Source: Eggerthellaceae bacterium (lineage in GTDB: Bacteria > Actinomycetota > Coriobacteriia > Coriobacteriales > Eggerthellaceae). Taken from it: a stretch of 64,000 bases of DNA. Of the stretch, positions 41,549 through 50,035 are shown piece by piece. A program made the position numbers and the translations under genes. Under the pieces are notes generated by a model that worked only from the letters and a program-made list of their open reading frames with translations, made no database searches and was not told where the DNA came from. Position 1 is the stretch's first letter. The number at the start of each line of letters is the position of its first letter. Location of the stretch: NCBI GenBank assembly GCA_022791455.1, contig JAAVZC010000010.1, positions 42,695-106,694 on the forward strand, read 5' to 3'.

Positions 41549-43474
41549 TTATTTCCCCTGGTAGGGGGCGTAGCGGTCGGTTACTCCGCGCAGGGGCGTG
41601 GTCACTTCGATCAGGCTGATGCCGGGAGTTGTCAGGGCGTTGCGATAGGCGACGACGAAGTCCTCCAGGGTCTCGGTCCGCGTTGCCGGCACGTGGAAGG
41701 CGGCCGCCGCGCACTGGAAGTCGATGTCCTGAGGCGTGAGGAACAGGCGCTCGAAGTACGGGTCATCCGAGCGCTGCGGCAACATGTCGAAAATGGCGCC
41801 GCCGTTGTTGTTCATCAGTACCACCACCAGCGTAGGCGCGGGGCTCATGGCCAGCAATTCTCGTTGAAGGGCCAGCGCGTTCAAGTCGTGCTGCAGCGTC
41901 AGGTCGCCGGTGAGCAGGGTGGCGCACCCGTAGTTGATGGCGGCCCCGACCGCAGACGAGACGGTGCCGTCGATGCCGTTCTGGCCGCGATTGCCCAGCA
42001 CTGCCACCGGCTTCCCCTGCTTGGTGTAGAAGGTGTCCAGGCAGCGGATGGCCATGGAGTTGGCGCTGAACAGGCAGCTATGGGCGGGAACCTCGGCCAT
42101 GAGCGCCCGCACAAGCGCTCCTTCGTGCACGATGCCGGCTCCTTCGACGCCCTCCACTTCGGCAATGACCGGTCGTTGAGCGCTATTGGCATCGGCCCAC
42201 TGCGCGAAAAACTCCTGTTGCACAGCGGTGGGGCTGTTGGGTGCGAAGGAAGCGATGAAATCCTGCGGCTTGAGCCCCAAGAAGAAGTCGGTGGCGGAGT
42301 TGAAGTCGCGGGTTTCGGCCACGTCCACCACCAGCTGCACCGGCCGGTCTGCTTGCCAGCCGATCATAGAGGCGCTGGCCGCTTTCGAAACCGGCCAGCG
42401 TCCGAAGCGGATGACCAGCTGCGGTTCAAGGGAGGCGTCCAGCGGGAACAGGTTGTCATAGTTGTCGACGACGGCGGGGGAGTCCACGCTGCGCAGCCCC
42501 GAAAGGGGGTCCGCCAGCAGCGGAATTTGCCACTGCTCCGCCCAGGCGGTGAGGGCGAAGGCCTGCCCTAAAGTTTCGCAGCAGCCTTCGCCGGCCATTA
42601 CCAGGGTGCGCCGCTCCGCAAGTAGTTGGCGAAGCTGGTCGCGGGCGGCGAATTCCGGCTGGCCGTTCACAGGCACGATGGGGGGCAGGTCGGTGACGGG
42701 GCGGCGCGCCTGGGCCGCCAGCTCCGGCTGCCACAGCACGGCGTCAACGCCGAACCCGAGGGCGGAAAAGTCCGGTTTCAGGGGCTCTTCCAACGGGAAG
42801 TTCAAGTGCACGGGGCCAGCTGCGGCGGCGCAGCCCTGGGCGGCTACGGGGAACATGTCCCCCTCGGAAGCGGCCGGCGGGAACGAGTTGAAGATGGTGG
42901 CGTCGGACGTGCCGTCCGCATCGGGGTTCAGCAAGTCCGCCCGCACCGGCGGCATTTCCCCCTGCGGGCCCATGGCGGCCAGCACGGCCTCGCGCGCTGC
43001 TTGGCGGGCGAAGGCGATGGCGCGGGCGTCGGCGGCCGGCTCCGGCATCTGTCGGAACTGCCGCACATGGTCGCCGAAGACTTTCAGCTGGTCGGTAGTC
43101 TGCGGCGCCCCCAGCTGCTGCAGCCGCAGCGGCCGGTCGCCGGTGAGCAGCAACAGCGGCACGCGCGAGGTTTCTGCCTCCACCACGGCCGGCAGATAGT
43201 TCGCCACCGCCGTGCCCGAGGTGCACACCACGGCCACCGGACGCCCAGAGGACTTCGCCAAACCCAAACCCAAAAACGCTGCGCCCCGCTCGTCCACGTC
43301 TACGAACACCCGCAGGCAGTTGGGGTGCTGGCGGGCGAATTCGAAGGCGGTCATGGACAGGCCGGTGGAGCGGGAGCCGGGGCTTACCACCACGTCCCGC
43401 ACGCCCCAAAGGGCCAGTTCGTTGAAGAAGGACCACAGGTAGACGCCGGTGGTTTGGGAATGGGAGAGGGTCAT
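41549..43474 (-). CDS. menD: SEPHCHC synthase MenD
   Basis: A 641-residue thiamine-diphosphate enzyme joining isochorismate and 2-oxoglutarate. VVVSPGSRSTGLSMTAFE near the N-terminus and VDERGAAFLGLGLAKSSGRPVAVVCTSGTAVANYLPAVVEA are diagnostic of MenD, and the ThDP-binding C-terminal region has GNRGQNGIDGTVSSAVGA and VLMNNNGGAIFDMLP. ATG 43474 follows GGAGG located in the end of menF; menF stop is 2 bp upstream and menH starts one base downstream. The three form a tight menFDH operon. Confidence 0.97.
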   Translation of the reverse strand: MTLSHSQTTGVYLWSFFNELALWGVRDVVVSPGSRSTGLSMTAFEFARQHPNCLRVFVDVDERGAAFLGLGLAKSSGRPVAVVCTSGTAVANYLPAVVEAETSRVPLLLLTGDRPLRLQQLGAPQTTDQLKVFGDHVRQFRQMPEPAADARAIAFARQAAREAVLAAMGPQGEMPPVRADLLNPDADGTSDATIFNSFPPAASEGDMFPVAAQGCAAAAGPVHLNFPLEEPLKPDFSALGFGVDAVLWQPELAAQARRPVTDLPPIVPVNGQPEFAARDQLRQLLAERRTLVMAGEGCCETLGQAFALTAWAEQWQIPLLADPLSGLRSVDSPAVVDNYDNLFPLDASLEPQLVIRFGRWPVSKAASASMIGWQADRPVQLVVDVAETRDFNSATDFFLGLKPQDFIASFAPNSPTAVQQEFFAQWADANSAQRPVIAEVEGVEGAGIVHEGALVRALMAEVPAHSCLFSANSMAIRCLDTFYTKQGKPVAVLGNRGQNGIDGTVSSAVGAAINYGCATLLTGDLTLQHDLNALALQRELLAMSPAPTLVVVLMNNNGGAIFDMLPQRSDDPYFERLFLTPQDIDFQCAAAAFHVPATRTETLEDFVVAYRNALTTPGISLIEVTTPLRGVTDRYAPYQGK

Positions 43475-43476
43475 GG

Positions 43477-44724
43477 CTAACCTCCGAAAGCTGAAAGGAT
43501 GGTGCGTAGTTTCAGGTCGATTTCCTCGAATTCCGACTGGGCGTCGCTCTCTTCCACAATGCCGCAGCCGGCGTACACGTAGCCGGTCTCGCCGTCGAAC
43601 ACGCCGGTGCGCAGCGCCACGGAGAACTCCCCGTCGCCCGCGCCGTCCACATAGCCGCAGGCGCCGGCGTAGAAACCGCGGTTGTAGGGCTCGATCTGCC
43701 GAATGAGCATGGTGGCCTCGCCCACCGGGGCGCCGGCCGTGGCGGGGGTGGGGTGCAGATCCTCTGCCAGCTGCATGAGGCTCACCCCTTCGAGCACCTG
43801 GGCCTTCGCCGGCGTGAACAGGTGCTGCACATGAGCCAGCCGCAAGATGGTGGGCGTGCTGGGAATTTCCACGTTATAGCAGACGCGCTCGAACACGCTG
43901 CGGATGAAGTCCACCACGAACTGGTGCTCCTCACGGTTCTTCCCGTCGGCCATCAGCTCGGTCGCCAGCTGCTCGCTTTCCGCTTTGCTCGCGCCCGTGG
44001 GGCAGGTGCCCGCCAGGCACATGGATTCCACGGCGCATCCCTGTTTGCGCACCAGCAGTTCCGGCGTGCAGCCGCAGAAGAACACGTCGGCGTAGCGATA
44101 CAGCAGCACGGTGCCCACCGCATCGCCGTCGATCAGGTTCACCAGCAGGTCCTTCGAGGAGAAGGGGTGCTCGGCCACCAGCTTCTTGCGTCGCGACAGC
44201 ACCACTTTCCGCACGCGCTCTTCGGCGAGCGCGTCTCCCGCCGCCGCCATGGCCTCTTGCCACTGGTCGCGCGAGTCCGGCTCCAGCCGGTAGGGGATGG
44301 TTACCGCCGTGCGTTCCGGCGCTCGCTCGCAATCGCGGGTGAAGCGGGCCACGCGGCCGGGATACACCGGCCCCAGCGAGTTCACCTGCAGAAACGCGCC
44401 GCGCTCGTTTTCGATCAGCACCACTTCCGGCAGCATGAACTTCAGCCGGGGGAACGACGAGAACAGCTCGTCTGCCGGCGCGGGGTTTTCCGCATCGAAG
44501 CGGTTGAACGAGAAGAACGTGGGCTGGATGGCCGCCGGGCCCTCCAGGGTGATCTCGGCGTCGTCTAGCGTGGGCAGCGCCACGCAGCGGCCCAGCCCCA
44601 TGAAGCGCACCGGCGCCTCTTTGCGGTAGTAGACGAACTGGTCGGTGAACCCTTTCTGCAGCAGGCAGAACGCGTCCACAATATCGGCCTCGATGGCCTG
44701 GGTGTAGCTAAAGATTCGGGTCAT
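43477..44724 (-). CDS. menF: Isochorismate synthase MenF
   Basis: A 415-residue chorismate-utilising enzyme. The C-terminal 260 residues contain FFCGCTPELLV, LAGTCPTGASKAES, NREEHQFVVDFI, HVQHLFTPAKAQV, LHPTPATAGAPVGEA and GACGYVDGAGDGEFSVALR, the usual magnesium and chorismate-binding positions. It commits chorismate to menaquinone. Adjacent menD and menH make MenF (rather than EntC or salicylate synthase) the secure reading. The ribosome site (AAGGGG) is 12 bases from the start. Confidence 0.96.
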   Translation of the reverse strand: MTRIFSYTQAIEADIVDAFCLLQKGFTDQFVYYRKEAPVRFMGLGRCVALPTLDDAEITLEGPAAIQPTFFSFNRFDAENPAPADELFSSFPRLKFMLPEVVLIENERGAFLQVNSLGPVYPGRVARFTRDCERAPERTAVTIPYRLEPDSRDQWQEAMAAAGDALAEERVRKVVLSRRKKLVAEHPFSSKDLLVNLIDGDAVGTVLLYRYADVFFCGCTPELLVRKQGCAVESMCLAGTCPTGASKAESEQLATELMADGKNREEHQFVVDFIRSVFERVCYNVEIPSTPTILRLAHVQHLFTPAKAQVLEGVSLMQLAEDLHPTPATAGAPVGEATMLIRQIEPYNRGFYAGACGYVDGAGDGEFSVALRTGVFDGETGYVYAGCGIVEESDAQSEFEEIDLKLRTILSAFGG

Positions 44725-44742
44725 GGCTTGCGCGCCCCTTCC

Positions 44743-45018
44743 CTAAATCTTGTACATGAACTGGAACACGTCCTCCCGCTGAATGATAATCTGCACGCCC
44801 AGCTCTGCCCCCAGCGCCTCCAGCTTCTCCTGTACTTCGTTGAAGTCGGCGGTGGCGGGGTCCAGCGTCACCAGCATGGTCATGGAGAACACTTCCTCCT
44901 GGCCCAAAATAGTTTGGGAAATGTCGTCGATGTTGGCGTTGCACTGGGCCAAGGTGGTGGCCACGCCCGCCACAATGCCGCTGCGGTCTTTGCCCAGAAC
45001 AGAGATGACGCACTTCAT
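44743..45018 (-). CDS. ACT-domain regulatory protein (UPF0237 type)
   Basis: A 91-residue single ACT domain: KCVISVLGKDRSGIVAGVATTLAQCNANIDDISQTIL matches the UPF0237/GcvR-like family, small proteins thought to bind amino acids. ATG 45018 follows AAGGAGCTGTTC. It lies 18 bp upstream of menF on the same strand, so it heads the menFDH transcript, an arrangement that could be chance or reflect amino-acid control. It is divergent from the amino-acid permease gene. Confidence 0.92.
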   Translation of the reverse strand: MKCVISVLGKDRSGIVAGVATTLAQCNANIDDISQTILGQEEVFSMTMLVTLDPATADFNEVQEKLEALGAELGVQIIIQREDVFQFMYKI

Positions 45019-45187
45019 GAACAGCTCCTTTAACAGGGTCGAGTTTGTTGGCATATTGTAGTCCAAAGGGCAGCTGTTCATCATTCGGCTAACAGCTTAT
45101 GTGCCGAAAAACGCCCCCGCTCCCACTGGCACTATCATTGGGGAAAAGCCAAGGCCGACGCGCGGCCTTGTACAGAAAGGCACGAGG

Positions 45188-46762
45188 ATGGGAAGCCAGA
45201 AAAAGGGAGGCGCGAAGAGCTTCGCCAAATCCGGCGCTAAAGCGGCCGGCGGCAAGTCCCCCGCAATCAAGACCATCGAGCATCCGGCCATCCCGGTTGG
45301 GGCGCAGCTGTTCGACAAGGAGAACCCCCAGGGCATGGGGCTGTTCCGCCTGTCCACCACGGTCATCACGCTTATCGTGGGCGCCGGCGTGTTCACCATG
45401 TCCGGCGACCAGGCGGCCGGCGGTGCCAGCGGTGCGGCCATCGCCACCGCGTGGGGCATCTCCGGCGTGGGGGTGCTGTGCCTAGTGCTCACGTTCTTCG
45501 CGCTTTCGCGGTTGAAGCCCGGGGTCACTGGCGGCATCTTCACCTACGCCCACAAGGGGTTCGGCGAGTTCATCGGCTTCGCGAGCGCCTGGGGCTACTG
45601 GTGGTCGGCGCTGCTCACCACCGTCACGTTCTGCGCGCTGTTGTTCGAATCGCTGGCCTACTTCTTCCCCTTCTTCGGCGCGGGCGACAACATTTGGTGC
45701 TTGGTGGCGGCGTCGGTGCTGGTGTGGGGCTACGCGGCGCTGGCGGCTCGCGGCATCGGCGAGATTTCGCTGGTGAACGCGGTCATCACCGTGTCGAAGA
45801 TCGTGCCCATTCTGCTCAGCATCATTCTCATCATCTTCCTGGGGAAGTTCGATCCCCAGCTGTTCTGGCAGAACATGCACAGCGGCTCTAACCCCGATCT
45901 GGCCTTCCTTGACCAGGTGAAGTCGGCGCTGATGCTCACCATGTGGGTGTTCGTCGGAATCGAGGGCGCGGTGGCGGTGTCCGGCCGCGCCAAGCGCCAG
46001 TCCGACGTGGGCAAGGCCACCATCATCGCGTTCTGCTGCGTGATGGCCATTTACCTGTCGGTCTCCATGCTGTCCATGGGCATCATGCCGCTGTCCGATT
46101 TGGCGGGGCTGCAGAACCCCTCCCTCGCTTACGTGATGGAAGCGGTAGTGGGGCCGTGGGGCGCCGGCTTCATCAGCTTTGCCGTGTCGCTTTCGTTGGT
46201 GGGTGCCATGCTCGGCTACACCATCCTGGCTACCGAGGCACCCTATTTTGCCGCTGAACAGGGCATTTTCCCGAAGGCGTTCACCCGCACCAACAAGCGG
46301 GGCGCGCCGGTGGTTACCATTCTGGCCACCACCATCATCGTGGAAGTGTGCCTCTGCTTCTGGGTGTTCACCGGCGAGGCTTACCAGTTCTTCTACGTCA
46401 TTTGCGCGGCTATGATCCTTATTCCGTACCTGCTGTCCGCCGCCTACTTCGCGCGGGTGACCATCGAGGACAAGGGGCTGTTCAAAGGGCGGCTGGGAGC
46501 GCCGCTGGGGCTTTGGCGCGCGGTGGCGGTGATCGGCGTTGTCTACAGCTTCTTCCTGGCGTTCGCCGCCGGCGATAACGGTTGCTCGCTCATGTTCGTG
46601 CTGTACCTGGTGGGGCTGCCGCTCTACTTCTGGCAGCGGAAGCAGATGCACCCGGGCGAGCCGTTGCTGCCCACCTGGCTCGACAAAACCGGCTTCGCCT
46701 TCTTCCTGGCCGCCGGCATCATCTCAGCCCTCCTCCTCGCCACCGGCATGGTGACCATTTAG
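45188..46762 (+). CDS. Basic amino acid/polyamine antiporter-type permease (APC superfamily)
   Basis: A 524-residue membrane protein with 12-13 helices. It has a basic, Lys/Gly/Ala-rich cytoplasmic N-terminus of about 50 residues, then STTVITLIVGAGVFTMSGDQAAGGASG, the first unwound helix of the APC fold, and WVFVGIEGAVAVSGRAKRQSDVGKAT, typical of the arginine/ornithine antiporter (ArcD/YdgI) group. ATG 45188 follows AAAGGCACGAGG. Arginine catabolism is common in Eggerthellaceae, but no arc genes are next to it, so the substrate is inferred. Its stop overlaps the convergent XRE gene by 4 bp. Confidence 0.88.
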   Translation: MGSQKKGGAKSFAKSGAKAAGGKSPAIKTIEHPAIPVGAQLFDKENPQGMGLFRLSTTVITLIVGAGVFTMSGDQAAGGASGAAIATAWGISGVGVLCLVLTFFALSRLKPGVTGGIFTYAHKGFGEFIGFASAWGYWWSALLTTVTFCALLFESLAYFFPFFGAGDNIWCLVAASVLVWGYAALAARGIGEISLVNAVITVSKIVPILLSIILIIFLGKFDPQLFWQNMHSGSNPDLAFLDQVKSALMLTMWVFVGIEGAVAVSGRAKRQSDVGKATIIAFCCVMAIYLSVSMLSMGIMPLSDLAGLQNPSLAYVMEAVVGPWGAGFISFAVSLSLVGAMLGYTILATEAPYFAAEQGIFPKAFTRTNKRGAPVVTILATTIIVEVCLCFWVFTGEAYQFFYVICAAMILIPYLLSAAYFARVTIEDKGLFKGRLGAPLGLWRAVAVIGVVYSFFLAFAAGDNGCSLMFVLYLVGLPLYFWQRKQMHPGEPLLPTWLDKTGFAFFLAAGIISALLLATGMVTI

Positions 46763-47427
46763 TAGTTCGGGGTCACCTGGGTTATGGTGCCGCCGTGGTC
46801 TTCGATGTATTCGTAGGTGGCGAACTCGAGCTCATTGGCGGTGCCGGAGCGGCCCAGGTAGCTTTCGGCGTCAACCGCTTGGGCAATCTCCTCCGAGCCG
46901 AAGTAGCTGATGGGGCGGCTGGGGTTACCAGGATCGTAGTTGATGGCGAACTGGCCGTCCTGGCCGTTTAGGGTGTACTCGATGAGGGTCTGGTCAGCGG
47001 GCGAAACTTGCTGGCCCTGGGTTGAGGCCGATTGCTGCGAGGCGGAAGTAGCTATGGCCAGCGATAAGAGGCCGAAGTAGATGGCCGGCGGCAGAATGAT
47101 GATTGCCAGCAGCAAGGCGAAGATGCGCTTCACTGCTTTCAGGATTCCGTCGGTGCGCTGCTGCTGTACCCGCAGCTGCTCGCTGATGACCGTTGTGCGC
47201 CAGGTAAGCTCAGCGGCGTCCAGGGGTTCTGGCGTCTCGATATCCAGCAGTTCGTTGGGGGTGGTGCCGAAGATTTCCGCCAGCTTCACCAGCGTCTCGG
47301 CGTCGGGCATGGAGGTGCCCTTCTCCCACTTCGAAACCGTTTGCCGCACCACGTGCAGCTGTTCTGCCAGCTGTTTCTGGGTTAGGCCGTGCTCTTCGCG
47401 CAGACGCGCAATGTTCTCGGATAGCAT
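46759..47427 (-). CDS. XRE-family regulator with a membrane helix
   Basis: A 222-residue protein. The first 60 residues are a helix-turn-helix (LREEHGLTQKQLAEQLHVVRQTVSKWEKGTSMPD), close to the Firmicutes-type XRE domains; a hydrophobic segment lies near residues 100-125 and a 95-residue extracytoplasmic C-terminal domain follows with no family I recognise. A DNA-binding domain tethered to the membrane suggests one-component sensing of an envelope signal. ATG 47427 was chosen since the HTH begins there; ATG 47460 is possible but lacks a ribosome site. It is divergent from the HipA-like gene, 235 bp apart. Confidence 0.85.
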   Translation of the reverse strand: MLSENIARLREEHGLTQKQLAEQLHVVRQTVSKWEKGTSMPDAETLVKLAEIFGTTPNELLDIETPEPLDAAELTWRTTVISEQLRVQQQRTDGILKAVKRIFALLLAIIILPPAIYFGLLSLAIATSASQQSASTQGQQVSPADQTLIEYTLNGQDGQFAINYDPGNPSRPISYFGSEEIAQAVDAESYLGRSGTANELEFATYEYIEDHGGTITQVTPNY

Positions 47428-47662
47428 AACGGCCCCCAATCGGTCGTTTTCGCTGGTCATCGTTGAGTAAAGCTGCAAGTTCAGCCTATCAGCCGCCCTC
47501 GACAAACGCAAGCAACCAGTTTTAACCTGCGCGAGTTTGGGGAAAGGCCGGGGAAGGCAGCTGTGATTCTGCGAATGCTGCAGCGTCACGGGGCGGACGG
47601 CGGGGAGGGCCGGCTCGTGTCGTATAATGCCAGGCAATGCAACGTCGGGAAAGGAGGACGCG

Positions 47663-48865
47663 ATGGCGCTTGCTCACTACACGCTTATGAACAAGAACAC
47701 GCCGGTGCTCTCCTTCGACTACGACCTGGAAGACCACAAAGCGGTGCGCATCCGCGAGGTGCTGAACCGCGACTACGCCCCGTTCGGTTTCGTGGACCGT
47801 CACGGCGATATATCGAAGGCGGAGCTGAATTACTGGTGGCGCCATCGGGCCATTCCCGCATCGCGTGCGCAGATCGACCGTCTGTTGGGTAACCTAAAGC
47901 TGGAAAGCGCCCTCATCCTGGTGGAGAAGAGCTTCGGCCTCTCCCTTTCCGACCGTTATTGGCTCAACGACGAGGACGATCCCAAAAGCTGGGACGCCAT
48001 CAACTTCTTCGATAACGATTTCTCCGATGACCTGGGCTTCCTTACGCTGGGCCAAGACAGCGCCGGCTCGTCCCCGGACGCGCCGGACTATGCCTTGGTG
48101 AACCTTTCGTCCCCTAACAGCACGCTGGGCGGCGATTTGCTGAAGAAGTGGAAGCTGATCGACGGGAAGCGGGTGCTGCTGAAGTCCGGCGTGGGCGCTT
48201 TCAACCAAGAGCCCTACAACGAGGTGGCGGCTACCAACCTGCACGAGCGCCTCATGAGCTCCGGCGAGTTCACCCCGTACCAGCTGCTCGAAGACGGCCG
48301 CCGCATTTACTCCGCTTGCGAGAACATGCTGGGCCCCGACGAAGAGCTGGTGCCGGCCTGGGACCTCATTCGAAACGTGAAGCAGCCCAACAACCTCTCC
48401 GACCTCATGTTCTACGTGCGCCGCTGCGAAGACGTGGGGCTGGATGGCGAAGAAGTGATGGAGCAGCTGGCGAAGATGTTCGCCGCCGACTTCGTTACGG
48501 CGAACCGCGACCGCCACTATCGCAACTTCGGCGTGATCCGCAACGTGGAAACGCTGGAAGTGACCCGCTTGGCGCCGGTGTTCGACAGCGGATCATGCCT
48601 GTGGTCCGATGCGGAACTGCTGCAGGTGCCCGGCGACTTCATGTACATGGCGAAGCCCTTTAAGATGGGCGGCATGCGCCCGACCAACCAGCTGCGCCTG
48701 TTCGAGGGCCATTTCGGCTGGCTGGACCCAGCTGTGCTGGAAGGCTACCCGCAAGCGGTGGAGGAAATCCTGAGCAAGAACCCCAACATCCCCGAACACC
48801 GCATCGCCACCATCGTCAAACAAGTAGCCTGGAACACCGAACTGCTATCCCGTTTCGCAGAGTAG
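47663..48865 (+). CDS. HipA-like kinase-fold protein
   Basis: A 400-residue protein. The C-terminal half carries the HipA kinase signature: KRVLLKSG with a candidate ATP lysine, NEVAATNLHERL, catalytic FVTANRDRHYRNFGVIRN (Asp283, Asn288) and a metal-binding APVFDSGSCL. The N-terminal 150 residues have no recognised family and lack the usual HipA N-terminal barrel. ATG 47663 follows AAAGGAGG. No HipB-like antitoxin is in the same operon; the nearest HTH gene is the divergent membrane XRE protein. It may be a stand-alone protein kinase (CtkA-like) or a toxin with a distant partner. Confidence 0.82.
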   Translation: MALAHYTLMNKNTPVLSFDYDLEDHKAVRIREVLNRDYAPFGFVDRHGDISKAELNYWWRHRAIPASRAQIDRLLGNLKLESALILVEKSFGLSLSDRYWLNDEDDPKSWDAINFFDNDFSDDLGFLTLGQDSAGSSPDAPDYALVNLSSPNSTLGGDLLKKWKLIDGKRVLLKSGVGAFNQEPYNEVAATNLHERLMSSGEFTPYQLLEDGRRIYSACENMLGPDEELVPAWDLIRNVKQPNNLSDLMFYVRRCEDVGLDGEEVMEQLAKMFAADFVTANRDRHYRNFGVIRNVETLEVTRLAPVFDSGSCLWSDAELLQVPGDFMYMAKPFKMGGMRPTNQLRLFEGHFGWLDPAVLEGYPQAVEEILSKNPNIPEHRIATIVKQVAWNTELLSRFAE

Positions 48866-48881
48866 AGAGAGGGGGCGAACA

Positions 48882-48992
48882 ATGTTTGGAATAGGGATCC
48901 CCGAACTGATAATTAGTTTGGTGCCCATTGCTTTGGTGGTCTTGATTGTGTGGCGCCTCTTGAAAAGCCGCTCCAACACGAAGAGAAAATAG
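48882..48992 (+). CDS. 36-residue single-helix membrane peptide
   Basis: A short frame starting at ATG 48882, 17 bp after the HipA-like gene, with GGGGG as ribosome site. It encodes MFGIGIPELIISLVPIALVV continuing as one hydrophobic helix, then a basic tail with seven Lys/Arg. The opening resembles the N-terminus of TatA proteins, but the FG hinge and amphipathic helix are missing. It could be a small membrane protein co-expressed with the kinase. Conservation is needed to prove that it is real. Confidence 0.45.
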   Translation: MFGIGIPELIISLVPIALVVLIVWRLLKSRSNTKRK

Positions 48993-49171
48993 CGGGTCCG
49001 TCCGATGCTTTAGCATCTTCGGTCTTCCATTCGCTGAAATCCCCGGGATTCTGTTGGGTTTTTCCTGTGTGGGGGCGTGATTCGCGCTATTATGGCAGAT
49101 GCGCTTATTTCGTAGCTTCAACACACCCCAAACGCATCATGTTGTAGTTTTCCCACGGGAATTGGAGACCC

Positions 49172-50011
49172 ATGTCTGAACGTGTTTGGCAGGCGGGCAA
49201 AGCCTATCGCGAGATCGTGTACGAGACCTCCGATGGCATTGCGAAAATCACCATCAATCGGCCGGAGCGCCGCAACGCCTTCACCCCCCTCACCGTCAAC
49301 GAGCTCTACGACGCCTTTACCGTGGCGCGCGACGACGCCTCCATCGGCGTCATCATCCTCACCGGCATGAACCACGGCGGCCGCCACGAGGACGAGGCGT
49401 TCTGCTCCGGTGGCGACCAGAAAATCCGCGGCAACGGCGGGTATGTGGGGGAGGACAACATTCCTCGCCTGAACGTGCTGGATCTGCAGCGGCTCATCCG
49501 CATTGTGCCGAAGCCGGTCATCGCCATGGTGAACGGTTACGCCATCGGCGGCGGCCATGTGCTGCACATCCTGTGCGACCTGTCCATTGCGGCCGAGACG
49601 GCGAAGTTTGGCCAGACGGGTCCGAAGGTGGGCTCTTTCGACGCCGGCTACGGTGCCGGGTATCTGGCCGCCATTGTGGGCCAGAAGAAGGCGCGCGAAA
49701 TCTGGTACCTCTGCCGCCAGTACACCGCGGCCGAGGCGCTGGAGATGGGCCTGGTGAACAAGGTGGTGCCCTTCGAAGATTTGGAAGCGGAGTGCTGTGC
49801 CTGGGCCGACGAGATGCTGGCGCTTTCCCCCACGGCGCTGCGGCTGATGAAGGCCTCCTTCAACGCTGCCACCGACGGGCTGGCGGGCATCGCGCAGTTG
49901 GGCGGCGACGCCACGCTGCTCTACTACACCTCGGACGAAGCGAAAGAAGGGCGCGACGCTTTCAAAGAGAAGCGCACCCCCGACTTTACGCAGTTCCCCA
50001 AATTTCCCTGA
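49172..50011 (+). CDS. menB: 1,4-dihydroxy-2-naphthoyl-CoA synthase
   Basis: A 279-residue crotonase-fold enzyme closing the naphthoquinol ring from OSB-Co[35 protein letters not shown] and [20 protein letters not shown] are the MenB hallmarks, including the oxyanion hole and the active-site Asp region. ATG 49172 follows TTGGAG. The menE-menC fusion starts 24 bp downstream. It uses the CoA ester made by that protein. Confidence 0.97.
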   Translation: MSERVWQAGKAYREIVYETSDGIAKITINRPERRNAFTPLTVNELYDAFTVARDDASIGVIILTGMNHGGRHEDEAFCSGGDQKIRGNGGYVGEDNIPRLNVLDLQRLIRIVPKPVIAMVNGYAIGGGHVLHILCDLSIAAETAKFGQTGPKVGSFDAGYGAGYLAAIVGQKKAREIWYLCRQYTAAEALEMGLVNKVVPFEDLEAECCAWADEMLALSPTALRLMKASFNAATDGLAGIAQLGGDATLLYYTSDEAKEGRDAFKEKRTPDFTQFPKFP

Positions 50012-50035
50012 TGTTTTAGCTAACCCGCACCGCCC

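Noticed and set aside
46759..48865. XRE and HipA-like genes considered as a classical hipBA pair
   Set aside because: They are divergent rather than in one operon, and the XRE protein is membrane-tethered, unlike HipB.
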